Shown: in pieces, positions 8,491-17,771 of the stretch
How positions within the stretch are numbered: the first letter of the stretch is position 1
Layout of the letters: each line of letters opens with the position of its first letter
NCBI RefSeq assembly: GCF_022664455.2
Contig: NZ_JAKRKC020000002.1
Coordinates: 2,542,001 to 2,606,000 of the forward strand
Direction of reading: 5' to 3'
DNA: 64,000 nucleotides
DNA from: Actinomadura luzonensis
GTDB taxonomy: Bacteria > Actinomycetota > Actinomycetes > Streptosporangiales > Streptosporangiaceae
The notes under the pieces: model-generated
The model's database searches: none
Seen by the model: only the letters and a program-made list of their open reading frames with translations
What the model was told of the DNA's origin: nothing
Program-made: the position numbers and the translations under genes

Positions 8491-8916
8491 ATGGCAGTCA
8501 CCTACACCGGGGTCGTCACCGTGACCGGCGAGGGCCGCAACGGCGGCCGCGCCGCCGCCGACGACGGCCTCCTCGACACCACGCTCGCCATCCCGAAGGA
8601 GTTCGGCGGCGCCGGCGGCGCCACCAACCCCGAGCAGCTCCTCGCCGCGGGCTGGGGCGCCTGCTTCCTCGGCGCGGTCAGGAGGGCCGCGGCCGAACGC
8701 GGGGTCCGGCTCACCAGCACCGCCGTCACCGTCGAGGTGACCCTTACGCACGGCGACGACGGCGAGTTCGGCCTCGGCGCGGTGCTCAACCTGGAGCTGG
8801 GCGGCGTCGACGAGCGAACCGCCGCCGAGCTCGGCGAGGCCGCGCACCGCATCTGCCCCTACTCCAAGGCCACGCGCGGCAACATCCCCGTCACCGTCAG
8901 GGCGAGCGCCGCCTGA
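8491..8916 (+). CDS. Organic hydroperoxide resistance protein (Ohr/OsmC family)
   Basis: A 141-residue Ohr-type peroxidase that reduces organic hydroperoxides using a Cys pair. Both redox cysteines are present: C58 in GWGACFLGA and C122 in RICPYSKAT. The length and N terminus (TGVVTVTGEGRNGGRAAADD) are those of the Ohr subgroup rather than OsmC or YhfA. The ATG at 8491 starts 35 bp after the second operator. It is first in a likely operon with the molybdopterin oxidoreductase and cytochrome b. No MarR-type OhrR is adjacent; the nearby regulator is of the CGNR type instead. Confidence 0.93.
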   Translation: MAVTYTGVVTVTGEGRNGGRAAADDGLLDTTLAIPKEFGGAGGATNPEQLLAAGWGACFLGAVRRAAAERGVRLTSTAVTVEVTLTHGDDGEFGLGAVLNLELGGVDERTAAELGEAAHRICPYSKATRGNIPVTVRASAA

Positions 8917-8946
8917 CCCCGTCCCGGCATCCAGGAGGTGACGTCG

Positions 8947-9651
8947 ATGACCGACCGCCACGACCCGGCGCGCGGCGGGCCGCCCCTCGCGCGCCGGGTG
9001 CTCCTCGCGACCCTCGGCGCGGGCGCCGCCGCCCTCGCCGCGGCCCCCGTCCTGCGCGGCGGCTGGGAGAGCGCGGTCGCGGCGATCTCCCGCAACGACC
9101 CCACCGGCCTCAGCGGGCTGCTGCCCGGGCCGGGCGGCTTCCGCTACTTCAGCGTCGCGGGCTCCGTGCCGGAGCGCACCGCGGCCGACTACCGGCTGGA
9201 GATCGGCGGCCTGGTCGAACGCCCGCGCGCGTACACGCTGGCCGACCTGCGGGCGCTGCCCCAGACGCGGGTCGTCGGCGACGTGACCTGCACCGACGGC
9301 TGGCAGGTGCCGGGCGCGGCCTTCTCGGGAGTGCTGCTGTCGCACCTGCTCGACCGGGCCGGGGTGCGGGCCCAGGGCGGGGCGGTCCGCTTCACCTGCT
9401 TCGACGGCGTCTACAGCGAGAGCCTGACGCTCGACCAGGCCCGCCGCCCCGACGTGCTGGTGGCCCTCGACCTGATGGACGCGCCGCTCGGCCACGACCG
9501 CGGCGGCCCGGTCCGGCTCTACGTCGCGCCGATGTACTTCTACAAGTCGGCCAAGTGGCTGTCCGGCATCACCGTCACCGAGCAGGTCGTGCCGGGTTAC
9601 TGGGAGGAGTACGGCTATGACGTCGACGGCTGGCTCGACCGGCGCGCCTGA
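8947..9651 (+). CDS. Exported molybdopterin-dependent oxidoreductase (sulfite oxidase/MsrP fold)
   Basis: A 234-residue protein with the oxidoreductase molybdopterin-binding domain (PF00174). The molybdenum-ligating Cys is C115 in GDVTCTDGWQ. The N terminus has LARRVLLATLGAGAAALAAAP, an RR-containing hydrophobic leader suggesting Tat export, as expected for a cofactor-loaded enzyme. AGGAGG at 8932-8937 favours the ATG at 8947 over a GTG at 8938 that abuts it. The next gene, a membrane cytochrome b, overlaps by 35 bp and probably supplies or takes electrons, like MsrQ with MsrP. The substrate (sulfite, oxidised methionine or other) is not determined. Confidence 0.85.
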   Translation: MTDRHDPARGGPPLARRVLLATLGAGAAALAAAPVLRGGWESAVAAISRNDPTGLSGLLPGPGGFRYFSVAGSVPERTAADYRLEIGGLVERPRAYTLADLRALPQTRVVGDVTCTDGWQVPGAAFSGVLLSHLLDRAGVRAQGGAVRFTCFDGVYSESLTLDQARRPDVLVALDLMDAPLGHDRGGPVRLYVAPMYFYKSAKWLSGITVTEQVVPGYWEEYGYDVDGWLDRRA

Positions 9652-10333
9652 GCCGCTGCTGCGGCGCTTCACCCGCGCCGAGCGCCTGGTCCACCGGGCC
9701 ACCGCCGGGCTCATGCTGCTGTGCGGGGCGTCGGCGGCCTGCCTGTACGTCACGCCGCTGGCCGAGCTGGTCGGCCGCCGCCACCTGGTGATGGTCGCGC
9801 ACCAGTGGTCGGGGCTGCTGCTGCCCGTGCCGCTTCTGCTGGGGCTGGCCTCCCGCGCCCTGCGCGCCGATCTGGGCCGGCTGAACCGGCTGGCGCCGTA
9901 CGACCGGGAGTGGCTGCGCGGGCTGCGAGGGGGCGGGCGGGGGCCGCGTCCGGCGGGGAAGTTCAACGCCGGGCAGAAGATCTGGGCGGGCTGGATCGCC
10001 GGGGCCGTGCCGGTGATGGCGGGCACCGGCCTGCTGATGTGGTTCGGCGGGCTCCTGCCGTGGATACCGCGCCGCGACGCGATCCTCGTGCACGACCTGA
10101 CGGCCCTGGCGATCGCGGTCGTCGTGGCCGGGCACGTCCGGCTGGCGCTGCGCGATCCGGGGGCGCGGCGCGGGATGCGCACGGGGTGGGTGACGCGGCG
10201 GTGGGCGCGGCGGCACCACCCGCGCTGGGCGGATCCACCTGTGACAGACCCGACCGCGACAGACCCGACCGCGACGGAACCGACCGCGACGGAGCCGACC
10301 GCGACGGGGCCGGACGGCCGCGCCGGGCCGTGA
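9617..10333 (+). CDS. Cytochrome b561-type membrane protein
   Basis: A 238-residue four-helix membrane protein resembling cytochrome b561 and formate dehydrogenase gamma subunits. Likely haem-ligating histidines lie in ERLVHRATA, MVAHQWSGL, LVHDLTA and VVAGHVRLA. Its start overlaps the molybdenum enzyme gene by 35 bp, so it probably anchors that enzyme and links it to the quinone pool. The C terminus is a cytoplasmic-looking low-complexity tail of DPTAT/EPTAT repeats encoded by a 15-bp tandem repeat. Confidence 0.8.
   Translation: MTSTAGSTGAPEPLLRRFTRAERLVHRATAGLMLLCGASAACLYVTPLAELVGRRHLVMVAHQWSGLLLPVPLLLGLASRALRADLGRLNRLAPYDREWLRGLRGGGRGPRPAGKFNAGQKIWAGWIAGAVPVMAGTGLLMWFGGLLPWIPRRDAILVHDLTALAIAVVVAGHVRLALRDPGARRGMRTGWVTRRWARRHHPRWADPPVTDPTATDPTATEPTATEPTATGPDGRAGP
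10245..10304 (+). repeat. 15-bp tandem repeat, 4 units, in-frame
   Basis: Four tandem 15-bp units; the first two are identical (CAGACCCGACCGCGA), the other two vary at their 5' ends. It encodes the (D/E)PTAT repeats in the tail of the cytochrome b gene and, being a multiple of three, can expand without a frameshift. Confidence 0.85.
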
Positions 10334-10347
10334 TTGCGCGCGGTGGC

Positions 10348-10368
10348 GTCACCTGTCAAACTGGTGAC
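10348..10368 (+). promoter_or_regulatory. Operator abutting the CGNR regulator start codon
   Basis: Third copy of the GTCACC-N-GT-N3-AC-N-GGTGAC palindrome. It ends one base before the regulator's GTG start, leaving no room for a ribosome binding site. This suggests a leaderless transcript or read-through from the upstream operon, with autoregulation by a protein bound across the start. Confidence 0.75.
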
Positions 10369-10923
10369 GTGAAGCATGTCTTCCTGTGCGGCAACCCCGC
10401 GCTCGACCTCGCCTGCACGCTCCGCGCGCGGCGCACCGAGCGCGTCGAGACGCTCGACGCCCCCGGCCGGCTCGACGCCTGGTACGTGGAGTCGGCCGTC
10501 GCCGACACCCTCACCCCCTGCGGGGAGGCGGACCTCGCCCAGGCGGTGGCGGTGCGCGAGGCGATCTACGCGCTGGTCACCGCCCGGCTCGCCGGCGGCC
10601 CGTACGACGAGAAGGCGCTCGCCCTGCTCAACGAGGCCGCCGGCCGGCCCCCGGCGGCCCCCCGGCTCACGCCCGAGGGCCGGTGGGTCGAGGCCACCCC
10701 CTGCCAGGCGCTGTCCACCGTCGCCCGGCACGCCATCGAGCTGCTGAGCGGCCCCGACGTGCCGCTCATGAAGGAATGCGCCAACCCCGAATGCACCAAG
10801 ATCTTCATCGACCGGTCGCGGGGCGGGCGCCGGGAGTGGTGCGGCATGGAGTCGTGCGGCAACAAGGTCAAGGCGGCCGCCTACCGGGCGCGGAGGAAGG
10901 CCCGGCCGGCCGCCGCGCGCTGA
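10369..10923 (+). CDS. CGNR zinc-finger transcriptional regulator
   Basis: A 184-residue regulator with an N-terminal ABATE-type ligand domain (FLCGNPALDLACTLRARR; about 1-125) and a C-terminal CGNR zinc finger. The four zinc ligands are C137, C142, C158 and C163 (MKECANPEC ... EWCGMESCGN); the family-name motif reads CGNK here. The start is GTG at 10369, directly after the operator copy. Since the same palindrome occurs twice before ohr, the most economical reading is that this protein controls the ohr-molybdoenzyme-cytochrome operon and itself. The ligand is unknown. Confidence 0.85.
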   Translation: MKHVFLCGNPALDLACTLRARRTERVETLDAPGRLDAWYVESAVADTLTPCGEADLAQAVAVREAIYALVTARLAGGPYDEKALALLNEAAGRPPAAPRLTPEGRWVEATPCQALSTVARHAIELLSGPDVPLMKECANPECTKIFIDRSRGGRREWCGMESCGNKVKAAAYRARRKARPAAAR

Positions 10924-10938
10924 CCCGGTGACGGCTGG

Positions 10939-11135
10939 TATCGTGATAGGCGCTCGTAGTCGAACGAGGAGACCAGACGTGGCAGGTGACGACGACATCT
11001 CCGGGTGATACCGGAGATCGACCGGCCCCGGCAGGCGTGTGCGTGACCGCCAGCCGGCGTGGCCGTGTCCGTCGTCCCGTCAATCCGTCGTAACGCCGGG
11101 CGGCCTTCGCGCGCCCGCGCTCTTCATCTCCGAGG
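10939..11135 (+). promoter_or_regulatory. ABC-F leader region with competing hairpins
   Basis: A TATCGTGATA element (10939-10948) could hold the -10 box. The leader ORF follows, then hairpin 10997-11018. The 3' arm CCGGAGAT (11011-11018) can alternatively pair with ATCTCCGAGG (11126-11135) just before the ABC-F start, which would mask the GAGG there. Mutually exclusive pairing of this kind is what ribosome-stalling control needs. No WhiB7 box could be assigned. Confidence 0.45.
10979..11008 (+). CDS. Nine-residue leader peptide of the ABC-F gene
   Basis: A GTG-started 9-codon ORF encoding MAGDDDISG, with a good ribosome binding site (AACGAGGAGA, about 10963-10972). Its last codons lie inside an 8-bp hairpin (ATCTCCGG 10997-11004 / CCGGAGAT 11011-11018). 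The position, 137 bases before an ABC-F start, fits a translated attenuator of the kind known before antibiotic-resistance ABC-F and erm genes. The call rests on layout, not homology. Confidence 0.55.
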   Translation: MAGDDDISG

Positions 11136-11145
11136 TCTTCGCACC

Positions 11146-12771
<1,626 letters not shown>

Positions 12772-12794
12772 GCCGTCCGCCCGTCGCGCGGGGA

Positions 12795-12835
12795 CGGGGG
12801 CGCCGGCGCGGACGACCAGCCATGGCCGGCGCCCC
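12795..12835 (+). terminator. Terminator of the ABC-F gene
   Basis: Perfect 12-bp stem GGGGGCGCCGGC (12795-12806) / GCCGGCGCCCCC (12824-12835) with a 17-base loop, 24 bases after the stop codon. No T-run, as is common in high-GC actinobacteria. Confidence 0.7.
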
Positions 12836-12961
12836 CGCCCCCGCCCCGCCCCCGCCCCGCCTCCGGGCCGCCGGAAATCCCCTGATTGTCATACGGCACC
12901 CCAGCTCAAGCCACAGATCCGCAGGCTCGAAACTGTCGGTGCCGCTTGCGAGGATGTCCTC

Positions 12962-15064
12962 ATGACCGAGACACCTCCCTCCACCGTGCCGGCCGACGCG
13001 ACGGCGTACGCCGCAGCTGTCCAGCTCGCCGTCGACTCCGCCGCGGCCTACTACGCCGACGGCACCTCCACCCTCGACGACGACGCCTACGACCGGCTGG
13101 TCCGCGGCATCGCCGCCTACGAGGAGGAGCACCCCGGCGAGGTGCTGCCCGCCTCGCCGACCGGCAAGGTGGCGGGCGGGGCCGTGACGGGCGACGTGCC
13201 GCACACGGTGCCGATGCTGAGCCTCGACAACGTCTTCGGTCCCGACCAGCTCGCCGACTGGGCGGCCTCGCTGGAGCGGCGGCTCGGCCGCCCGGTGACG
13301 GCGTGGAGCGTGGAGCCGAAGCTCGACGGCCTGGCCATCTCGGCCCGCTACCGGCACGGCCGGCTGGCGCAGCTCGTCACGCGCGGCGACGGCACCGCGG
13401 GGGAGGACGTCTCGCATGCCATCGGCACCGTCGTCGGCCTGCCCGACCGCCTCGCCGAGCCGGTCACGGTGGAGCTGCGCGGCGAGGTCATGATGACCAC
13501 CACCCAGTTCGAGGAGGCGTGCGCCAAGCGGCGGGCGCACGACGGCACCACGTTCGCCAACCCGCGCAGCGCGGCGGCGGGCACGCTGCGGGCGCAGGAC
13601 CGTCCGTACGTGTGCGAGCTGACGTTCTTCGGCTACGGCGCCCTTCCGCAGCCCGACGACACCTCCGAGCTGGCCACCCGCCTGCGCGAGCTGCCGCACA
13701 GCGAGATCATGGAGTGGGTGGCCGCGCAGGGCGTGCAGACCACGGCCGCCACGCCGGTGGCGGGCATCGTGGCCGCCACGCTGGAGCGCGTCCAGGAGCG
13801 GGTGGGCGAGATCGGGGCGGCGCGCGCCGAGCTGCCGTTCGGCATCGACGGCATCGTGATCAAGTGCGACCTGGCCGCCGACCAGGCCCAGGCGGGGTTC
13901 AGCTCGCGCGCGCCGAGGTGGGCGGTGGCGTACAAGCTGCCCGCCACCGAGAAGATCACCAAGCTGCTGGCCGTGGAGTGGAACACCGGCCGCACCGGCA
14001 TCATCGCCCCGCGCGCCGTGCTGGAGCCGGTCGAGCTCGACGGCAGCGTCGTCACCTACGCCACCCTGCACAACCCCGCCGACATCGCGCGCCGCGGCCT
14101 CATGATCGGCGACAGCGTGACGGTCTACAAGGCGGGCGACGTGATCCCGCGCGTCGAGGCGCCGGTCGTCCACCTGCGCACCGGCGACGAACGCCCCATC
14201 GAGATCCCGCGGTCCTGCCCGTCGTGCGGCGACGCCATCGACGCCTCGCAGGAGCGGTGGCGGTGCGTGCGCGGGCGCCAGTGCCGGGCGATCGCCTCCA
14301 TCGTGTACGCGGCCGGCCGCGACCAGCTCGACATCGAGGGCCTGGCGGAGAACCGCATCAAGCAGATGCTCGACGCCGGCCTCATCACCGACTTCGCCGA
14401 CCTGTTCTTCCTCACCCGCGAGCAGCTCCTCGGCCTGGAGCGCATGGGCGAGACCAGCACCGACAACCTGCTGGCCGCCCTCGACCGGGTGAAGAGCCGG
14501 CCGCTGAGCCGGGTGTTCTGCGCGCTCGGCGTGCGCGGCACCGGCCGTTCCATGAGCCGCCGCATCGCCCGCCACTTCGCCACCATGGACGCCATCCGCG
14601 CGGCCGGCGCCGAGGAGATCCAGCAGGTGGAGGGCATGGGCCCGGAGAAGGCGCCGGTGGTGGTGGCCGAGCTGATCGAGCTGGCCCCGCTCATCGACAA
14701 GCTGATACGCGCGGGCGTCAACATGACCGAGCCCGGCGCCGTCCCGCCCGCCGAGCGCGCGGCAGCGGCGACCCCGGGCGACACCGCGGAACCGGCCGAC
14801 CGGCCGGCCGCGGAGCTGCCGCTCGCCGCGATGTCGGTCGTGGTCACGGGCGCGATGACCGGCCCGCTGGCGGCCCTGTCCCGCAACGAGGTCAACGAGC
14901 TGATCGAACGCGCCGGCGGCAAGGCCTCCTCCAGCGTGTCCGCCAAGACGTCGCTGCTGGTGGCAGGGGAGAAGGCCGGCTCCAAACGCACCAAGGCCGA
15001 AGGGCTCGGCATCCGCATCGCCACCCCGGAAGAATTCGCCGACCTGGTAGCCGCCCTCCTCTGA
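12962..15064 (+). CDS. ligA: NAD-dependent DNA ligase (LigA-type, probably a paralogue)
   Basis: A 700-residue NAD-dependent DNA ligase that seals nicks through a ligase-AMP intermediate. All domains are in order: Ia (DDDAYDRLVRG), adenylation with nucleophile K120 in EPKLDGLAIS, OB fold (VYKAGDVIPRV), four-Cys zinc finger (CPSCGDAIDASQERWRC ... C), helix-hairpin-helix and a C-terminal BRCT. Several conserved spots deviate from the usual housekeeping consensus (TRGDGTAGEDVS, LHNPADIARRGLMIGD, SPTGKVAGG). Together with an isolated location, this suggests a second, divergent LigA rather than the replicative enzyme. The ATG at 12962 is the best-placed start. Confidence 0.88.
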   Translation: MTETPPSTVPADATAYAAAVQLAVDSAAAYYADGTSTLDDDAYDRLVRGIAAYEEEHPGEVLPASPTGKVAGGAVTGDVPHTVPMLSLDNVFGPDQLADWAASLERRLGRPVTAWSVEPKLDGLAISARYRHGRLAQLVTRGDGTAGEDVSHAIGTVVGLPDRLAEPVTVELRGEVMMTTTQFEEACAKRRAHDGTTFANPRSAAAGTLRAQDRPYVCELTFFGYGALPQPDDTSELATRLRELPHSEIMEWVAAQGVQTTAATPVAGIVAATLERVQERVGEIGAARAELPFGIDGIVIKCDLAADQAQAGFSSRAPRWAVAYKLPATEKITKLLAVEWNTGRTGIIAPRAVLEPVELDGSVVTYATLHNPADIARRGLMIGDSVTVYKAGDVIPRVEAPVVHLRTGDERPIEIPRSCPSCGDAIDASQERWRCVRGRQCRAIASIVYAAGRDQLDIEGLAENRIKQMLDAGLITDFADLFFLTREQLLGLERMGETSTDNLLAALDRVKSRPLSRVFCALGVRGTGRSMSRRIARHFATMDAIRAAGAEEIQQVEGMGPEKAPVVVAELIELAPLIDKLIRAGVNMTEPGAVPPAERAAAATPGDTAEPADRPAAELPLAAMSVVVTGAMTGPLAALSRNEVNELIERAGGKASSSVSAKTSLLVAGEKAGSKRTKAEGLGIRIATPEEFADLVAALL

Positions 15065-15096
15065 CCCAACCCGACCCCACCCCCCACAACCCTTCC

Positions 15097-15160
15097 GCCC
15101 CACCTGCACCCCGCCCCACCTGCACCCCGCCCCACCTGCACTGCGCCCTACCTGCACTCC
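15097..15160. repeat. 16-bp tandem repeat in intergenic DNA, 4 units
   Basis: Four units of period 16 around the core CACCTGCAC (cores at 15101, 15117, 15133 and, as TACCTGCAC, 15149), just after the ligase stop. The flanking DNA to 15305 holds no further feature I can name beyond the phosphatase ribosome binding site. Confidence 0.8.
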
Positions 15161-15305
15161 GACCCCGACCCCGCTCACGCCAGGTCCGCCCTCCGGCTCG
15201 GCACGGCGCCCGGCTCGGCACGGCGTCACTCGCCGGCCTGGCGTGGGGTCCGGCCGCCACCTAGTAACGTAGGAGACCTTCATAAATGCGCGTGGAGGTG
15301 TCCCG

Positions 15306-15974
15306 ATGATGCAGGCGTTACGGTGGCCAGGCTGCGACAACACCCGTGATCTCGGCGGTCTGCCCACCGCCGGGGGCGGCCGGATCAGGCGAGGCGCCCT
15401 GATCCGCTCCGACCGGCCGCGCCCCGCGAGCGTCAGCACGCTGCTCCGCTCCGACGTCCGGCTGGTCATCGATCTGCGCCTGCCCGGAGAGTGCGCGGCG
15501 GACCCGAGCCCGCTCGCCGGCCACCTCATCTACCGCAACCTGCCCGTCCTGCGTGAGGAGGACACCGTCCTGGAGGCCATGGCAGAGACGTTGCCCGGCA
15601 TCTACCGGGCGATCCTCGACCGCGGCGCGGACCGGATGGCACGCGCCGTGTCCGCCGTCGCCCTCGCCCCTCCCGGCGCGGTGCTCGTCCACTGCCACGC
15701 CGGCCGCGACCGCACCGGCCTCGTCGTCGCTCTGGCGCTGAGCCTGTCAGGCGTCCCGGACGACGAGATCGCCCGCGAGTACGCCCTCACCGCCACCTGC
15801 CTGCCGCCCGACCCCGGCGAACGCTCCCGCCGCCTGTCGGCCCAGATCACCGCGGCGACCATGCTGGAGACCTTGGCGTACCTGCGCGATCGGTACGGCG
15901 GGGCCGCCGCCTACCTGGGCCTCGACGAAGCTGTCACGACCCGGCTCCGGACCCGCCTCACCGCCCCCTCCTGA
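15306..15974 (+). CDS. Tyrosine-protein phosphatase (Y_phosphatase3 family)
   Basis: A 222-residue cysteine phosphatase. The signature loop CX5R is complete in VLVHCHAGRDRTGL, and the N-terminal NTRDLGGLPTAGGGRIRRG segment is typical of the bacterial tyrosine/phosphoinositide phosphatase group. A conserved Asp/Arg-rich ALIRSDRPR follows. The start at 15306 (a second ATG follows at 15309) has GGAGGTG about 8 bases upstream. It is cytoplasmic. In this family both phosphotyrosine and phosphoinositide substrates are known; which applies here cannot be told. Confidence 0.87.
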   Translation: MMQALRWPGCDNTRDLGGLPTAGGGRIRRGALIRSDRPRPASVSTLLRSDVRLVIDLRLPGECAADPSPLAGHLIYRNLPVLREEDTVLEAMAETLPGIYRAILDRGADRMARAVSAVALAPPGAVLVHCHAGRDRTGLVVALALSLSGVPDDEIAREYALTATCLPPDPGERSRRLSAQITAATMLETLAYLRDRYGGAAAYLGLDEAVTTRLRTRLTAPS

Positions 15975-16063
15975 CGTACGCGCCTCAGCGCGCGAGGGCT
16001 GGAAGTGGTGGAGTGGGGCCTGCACCATGGAGGGAGAGACCGCTCTGCCCGGGAGAGGTGCCG

Positions 16064-16582
16064 GTGTTCGACGCAGAATTACGCGATGAGTTGCTGGCGC
16101 GCCTGCAACGCGATCAGCAGCTGCGGCTGAACATCCCGAGGGGCCGGCCGGTGCCCGCGGACGTGCTCGCCGAATGGACGCGCGTGGACACCGAGAACAG
16201 CGCGTTCCTCAAGCGAGTCGTGGCCGAACACGGCTGGCCGGGGCGCGACCTCGTCGGCGAGGACGGGGCGCACGCGGCGTGGCTGCTCGCCCAGCACGCG
16301 GGCCACGACCTCGAGTTCCAGCGCCGCTGCCTGTCCCTGCTGCGCGAGGCCGTCGAGCGCGGGCAGGCGACCGCGAGGGAGTACGCGTATCTGCTCGATC
16401 GGGTGCGGGTGAGGGAGGACCGGCCCCAGGTGTACGGGACGCAGTACCGGCACTTCCCGGACGGCGGTTTCGGTCCGCACCCCGTCGAGGACCCGGAGCG
16501 CCTGGACGAGCGCCGGGCCGAGGCGGGGCTGGAGCCGCACGCCGAGTACGACCGCCTCATGCGCAAGCACCAGCCAGACTGA
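16064..16582 (+). CDS. DUF6624-type protein of unknown function
   Basis: A 172-residue cytoplasmic protein matching the pattern of DUF6624: RDELLARLQRDQQLRL, then DTENSAFLKRVVAEHGWPG, GEDGAHAAWLLAQHA, and RPQVYGTQYRH near the end. The GTG at 16064 (VFDAELRDELL) follows GGGAGAGG at 16051-16058, which decides the start over longer frames. No enzymatic function is established to my knowledge. It stands alone between the phosphatase and hemC. Confidence 0.75.
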   Translation: MFDAELRDELLARLQRDQQLRLNIPRGRPVPADVLAEWTRVDTENSAFLKRVVAEHGWPGRDLVGEDGAHAAWLLAQHAGHDLEFQRRCLSLLREAVERGQATAREYAYLLDRVRVREDRPQVYGTQYRHFPDGGFGPHPVEDPERLDERRAEAGLEPHAEYDRLMRKHQPD

Positions 16583-16746
16583 GCGATTACGCTCCGCGGA
16601 GCTGAGCTGGTGAACACGGTCGAGCGTCGTTGTCGTCGGGTCCCTGCCGATGGGGGGAGCGGTGGGGGAAGAGCGGTGGCTCGGCGCGGGCGATCCGTAC
16701 GGCCAGTACGGGCTGATCCGTACGCCTGGTGGGGGATTCGGTACGG

Positions 16747-17682
16747 CTAGTGGGGGATGGAGTCGATGACCTCGCGCGCGCCCTGCCGCAGCAGCGCGAC
16801 CGCGACGGAGGTGCCGAGCGTGGCCGGGTCCAACGGGCCGGCCCACTCGTGCGCGTCCAGCACCGTCTTGCCGTCCGGGCTGAACACCCGGGCCCGCAGC
16901 GACAGCCGGCCGTCGCGCTCGGCGCGGGCGTAGCCGGCGATCGGGCTGTTGCAGTGGCCCTGCAGGACGTGCAGCAGCATGCGTTCGGCGGTGATCTCCT
17001 GCCAGGTGGGCGGGTGCCCGAGGCCGGCCACGGCCTCGATGGTGGCCGCGTCGTCCTCCCGGCACTGCAGCGCCAGGACGCCCGCGCCGATGGGCGGGCA
17101 CATCGTCTCCAGCGACAGCACCTCGCTGGCCCGCTCCCGCTGCCCGATCCGCTCCAGCCCGGACACCGCCAGCAGCAGCGCGTCGGCCTCGCCCGCGTCG
17201 AGCTTGGCCAGCCGCTTGTTGGCGTTGCCCCGCATCGGCACGCACCGCAGCCCGGGATGCGACACCGCGAGCTGGGCGACCCGCCGCACCGACGACGTGC
17301 CGATCGTGGCGCCCTCGGGCAGCTCGTCCAGGGTGAGCCCGCCGGGGTGGACGAGCGCGTCGCGCAGGTCGTCGCGCTTGAGGAAGGCGGCGAACACCGT
17401 GCCCGCGGGCAGCGGACGGTCGGCCGGCACGTCCTTCATGCAGTGCACGGCCAGGTCGGCCCGGCCGGCGAGCAACGCCTCGTCGACCTCCTTGGTGAAG
17501 GCCCCCTTGCCGCCCAGCTCCGACAGCGCGCCCTGCCACCGGTCGCCCGAGGTGGTGACCGGCACGACCTCGGTGCGGATGCCCGGGTGCAGCTCGGCCA
17601 GCTCGGCGCGGACGCGCTCGACCTGGGCGAGCGCCATCGGGGACGAGCGCGTGACGATGCGGATCAGCTCAGGGACTGCCAT
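16747..17682 (-). CDS. hemC: Porphobilinogen deaminase (hydroxymethylbilane synthase)
   Basis: A 311-residue HemC, which polymerises four porphobilinogens into hydroxymethylbilane in haem/corrin synthesis. Diagnostic segments are RIVTRSSPMALAQVERV, LSELGGKGAFTKEVDEALL, DLAVHCMKDVP, GTSSVRRVAQL, RGNANKRLAKLD and the dipyrromethane-cofactor Cys in LQGHCNSPIAGYA. The start MAVPEL at 17682 is the family-typical N terminus; frames running further upstream read through a separate gene. No hemA, hemB or hemD lies nearby, so it may be a second copy; the NSPIAGYA loop is slightly off the usual GGCxVPIxA consensus. Confidence 0.9.
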   Translation of the reverse strand: MAVPELIRIVTRSSPMALAQVERVRAELAELHPGIRTEVVPVTTSGDRWQGALSELGGKGAFTKEVDEALLAGRADLAVHCMKDVPADRPLPAGTVFAAFLKRDDLRDALVHPGGLTLDELPEGATIGTSSVRRVAQLAVSHPGLRCVPMRGNANKRLAKLDAGEADALLLAVSGLERIGQRERASEVLSLETMCPPIGAGVLALQCREDDAATIEAVAGLGHPPTWQEITAERMLLHVLQGHCNSPIAGYARAERDGRLSLRARVFSPDGKTVLDAHEWAGPLDPATLGTSVAVALLRQGAREVIDSIPH

Positions 17683-17771
17683 CCATCGATGGTAGTCGCT
17701 AGCGGAGGCTGCCCGGGGGGATCCGTCAGGACGCACGCCGAGCCGTGCGGCGTGCAGCGGGAGCGCGGCGT

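Noticed and set aside
15097..15160. Possible CRISPR-like array
   Set aside because: Period 16 without spacers; a simple tandem repeat.
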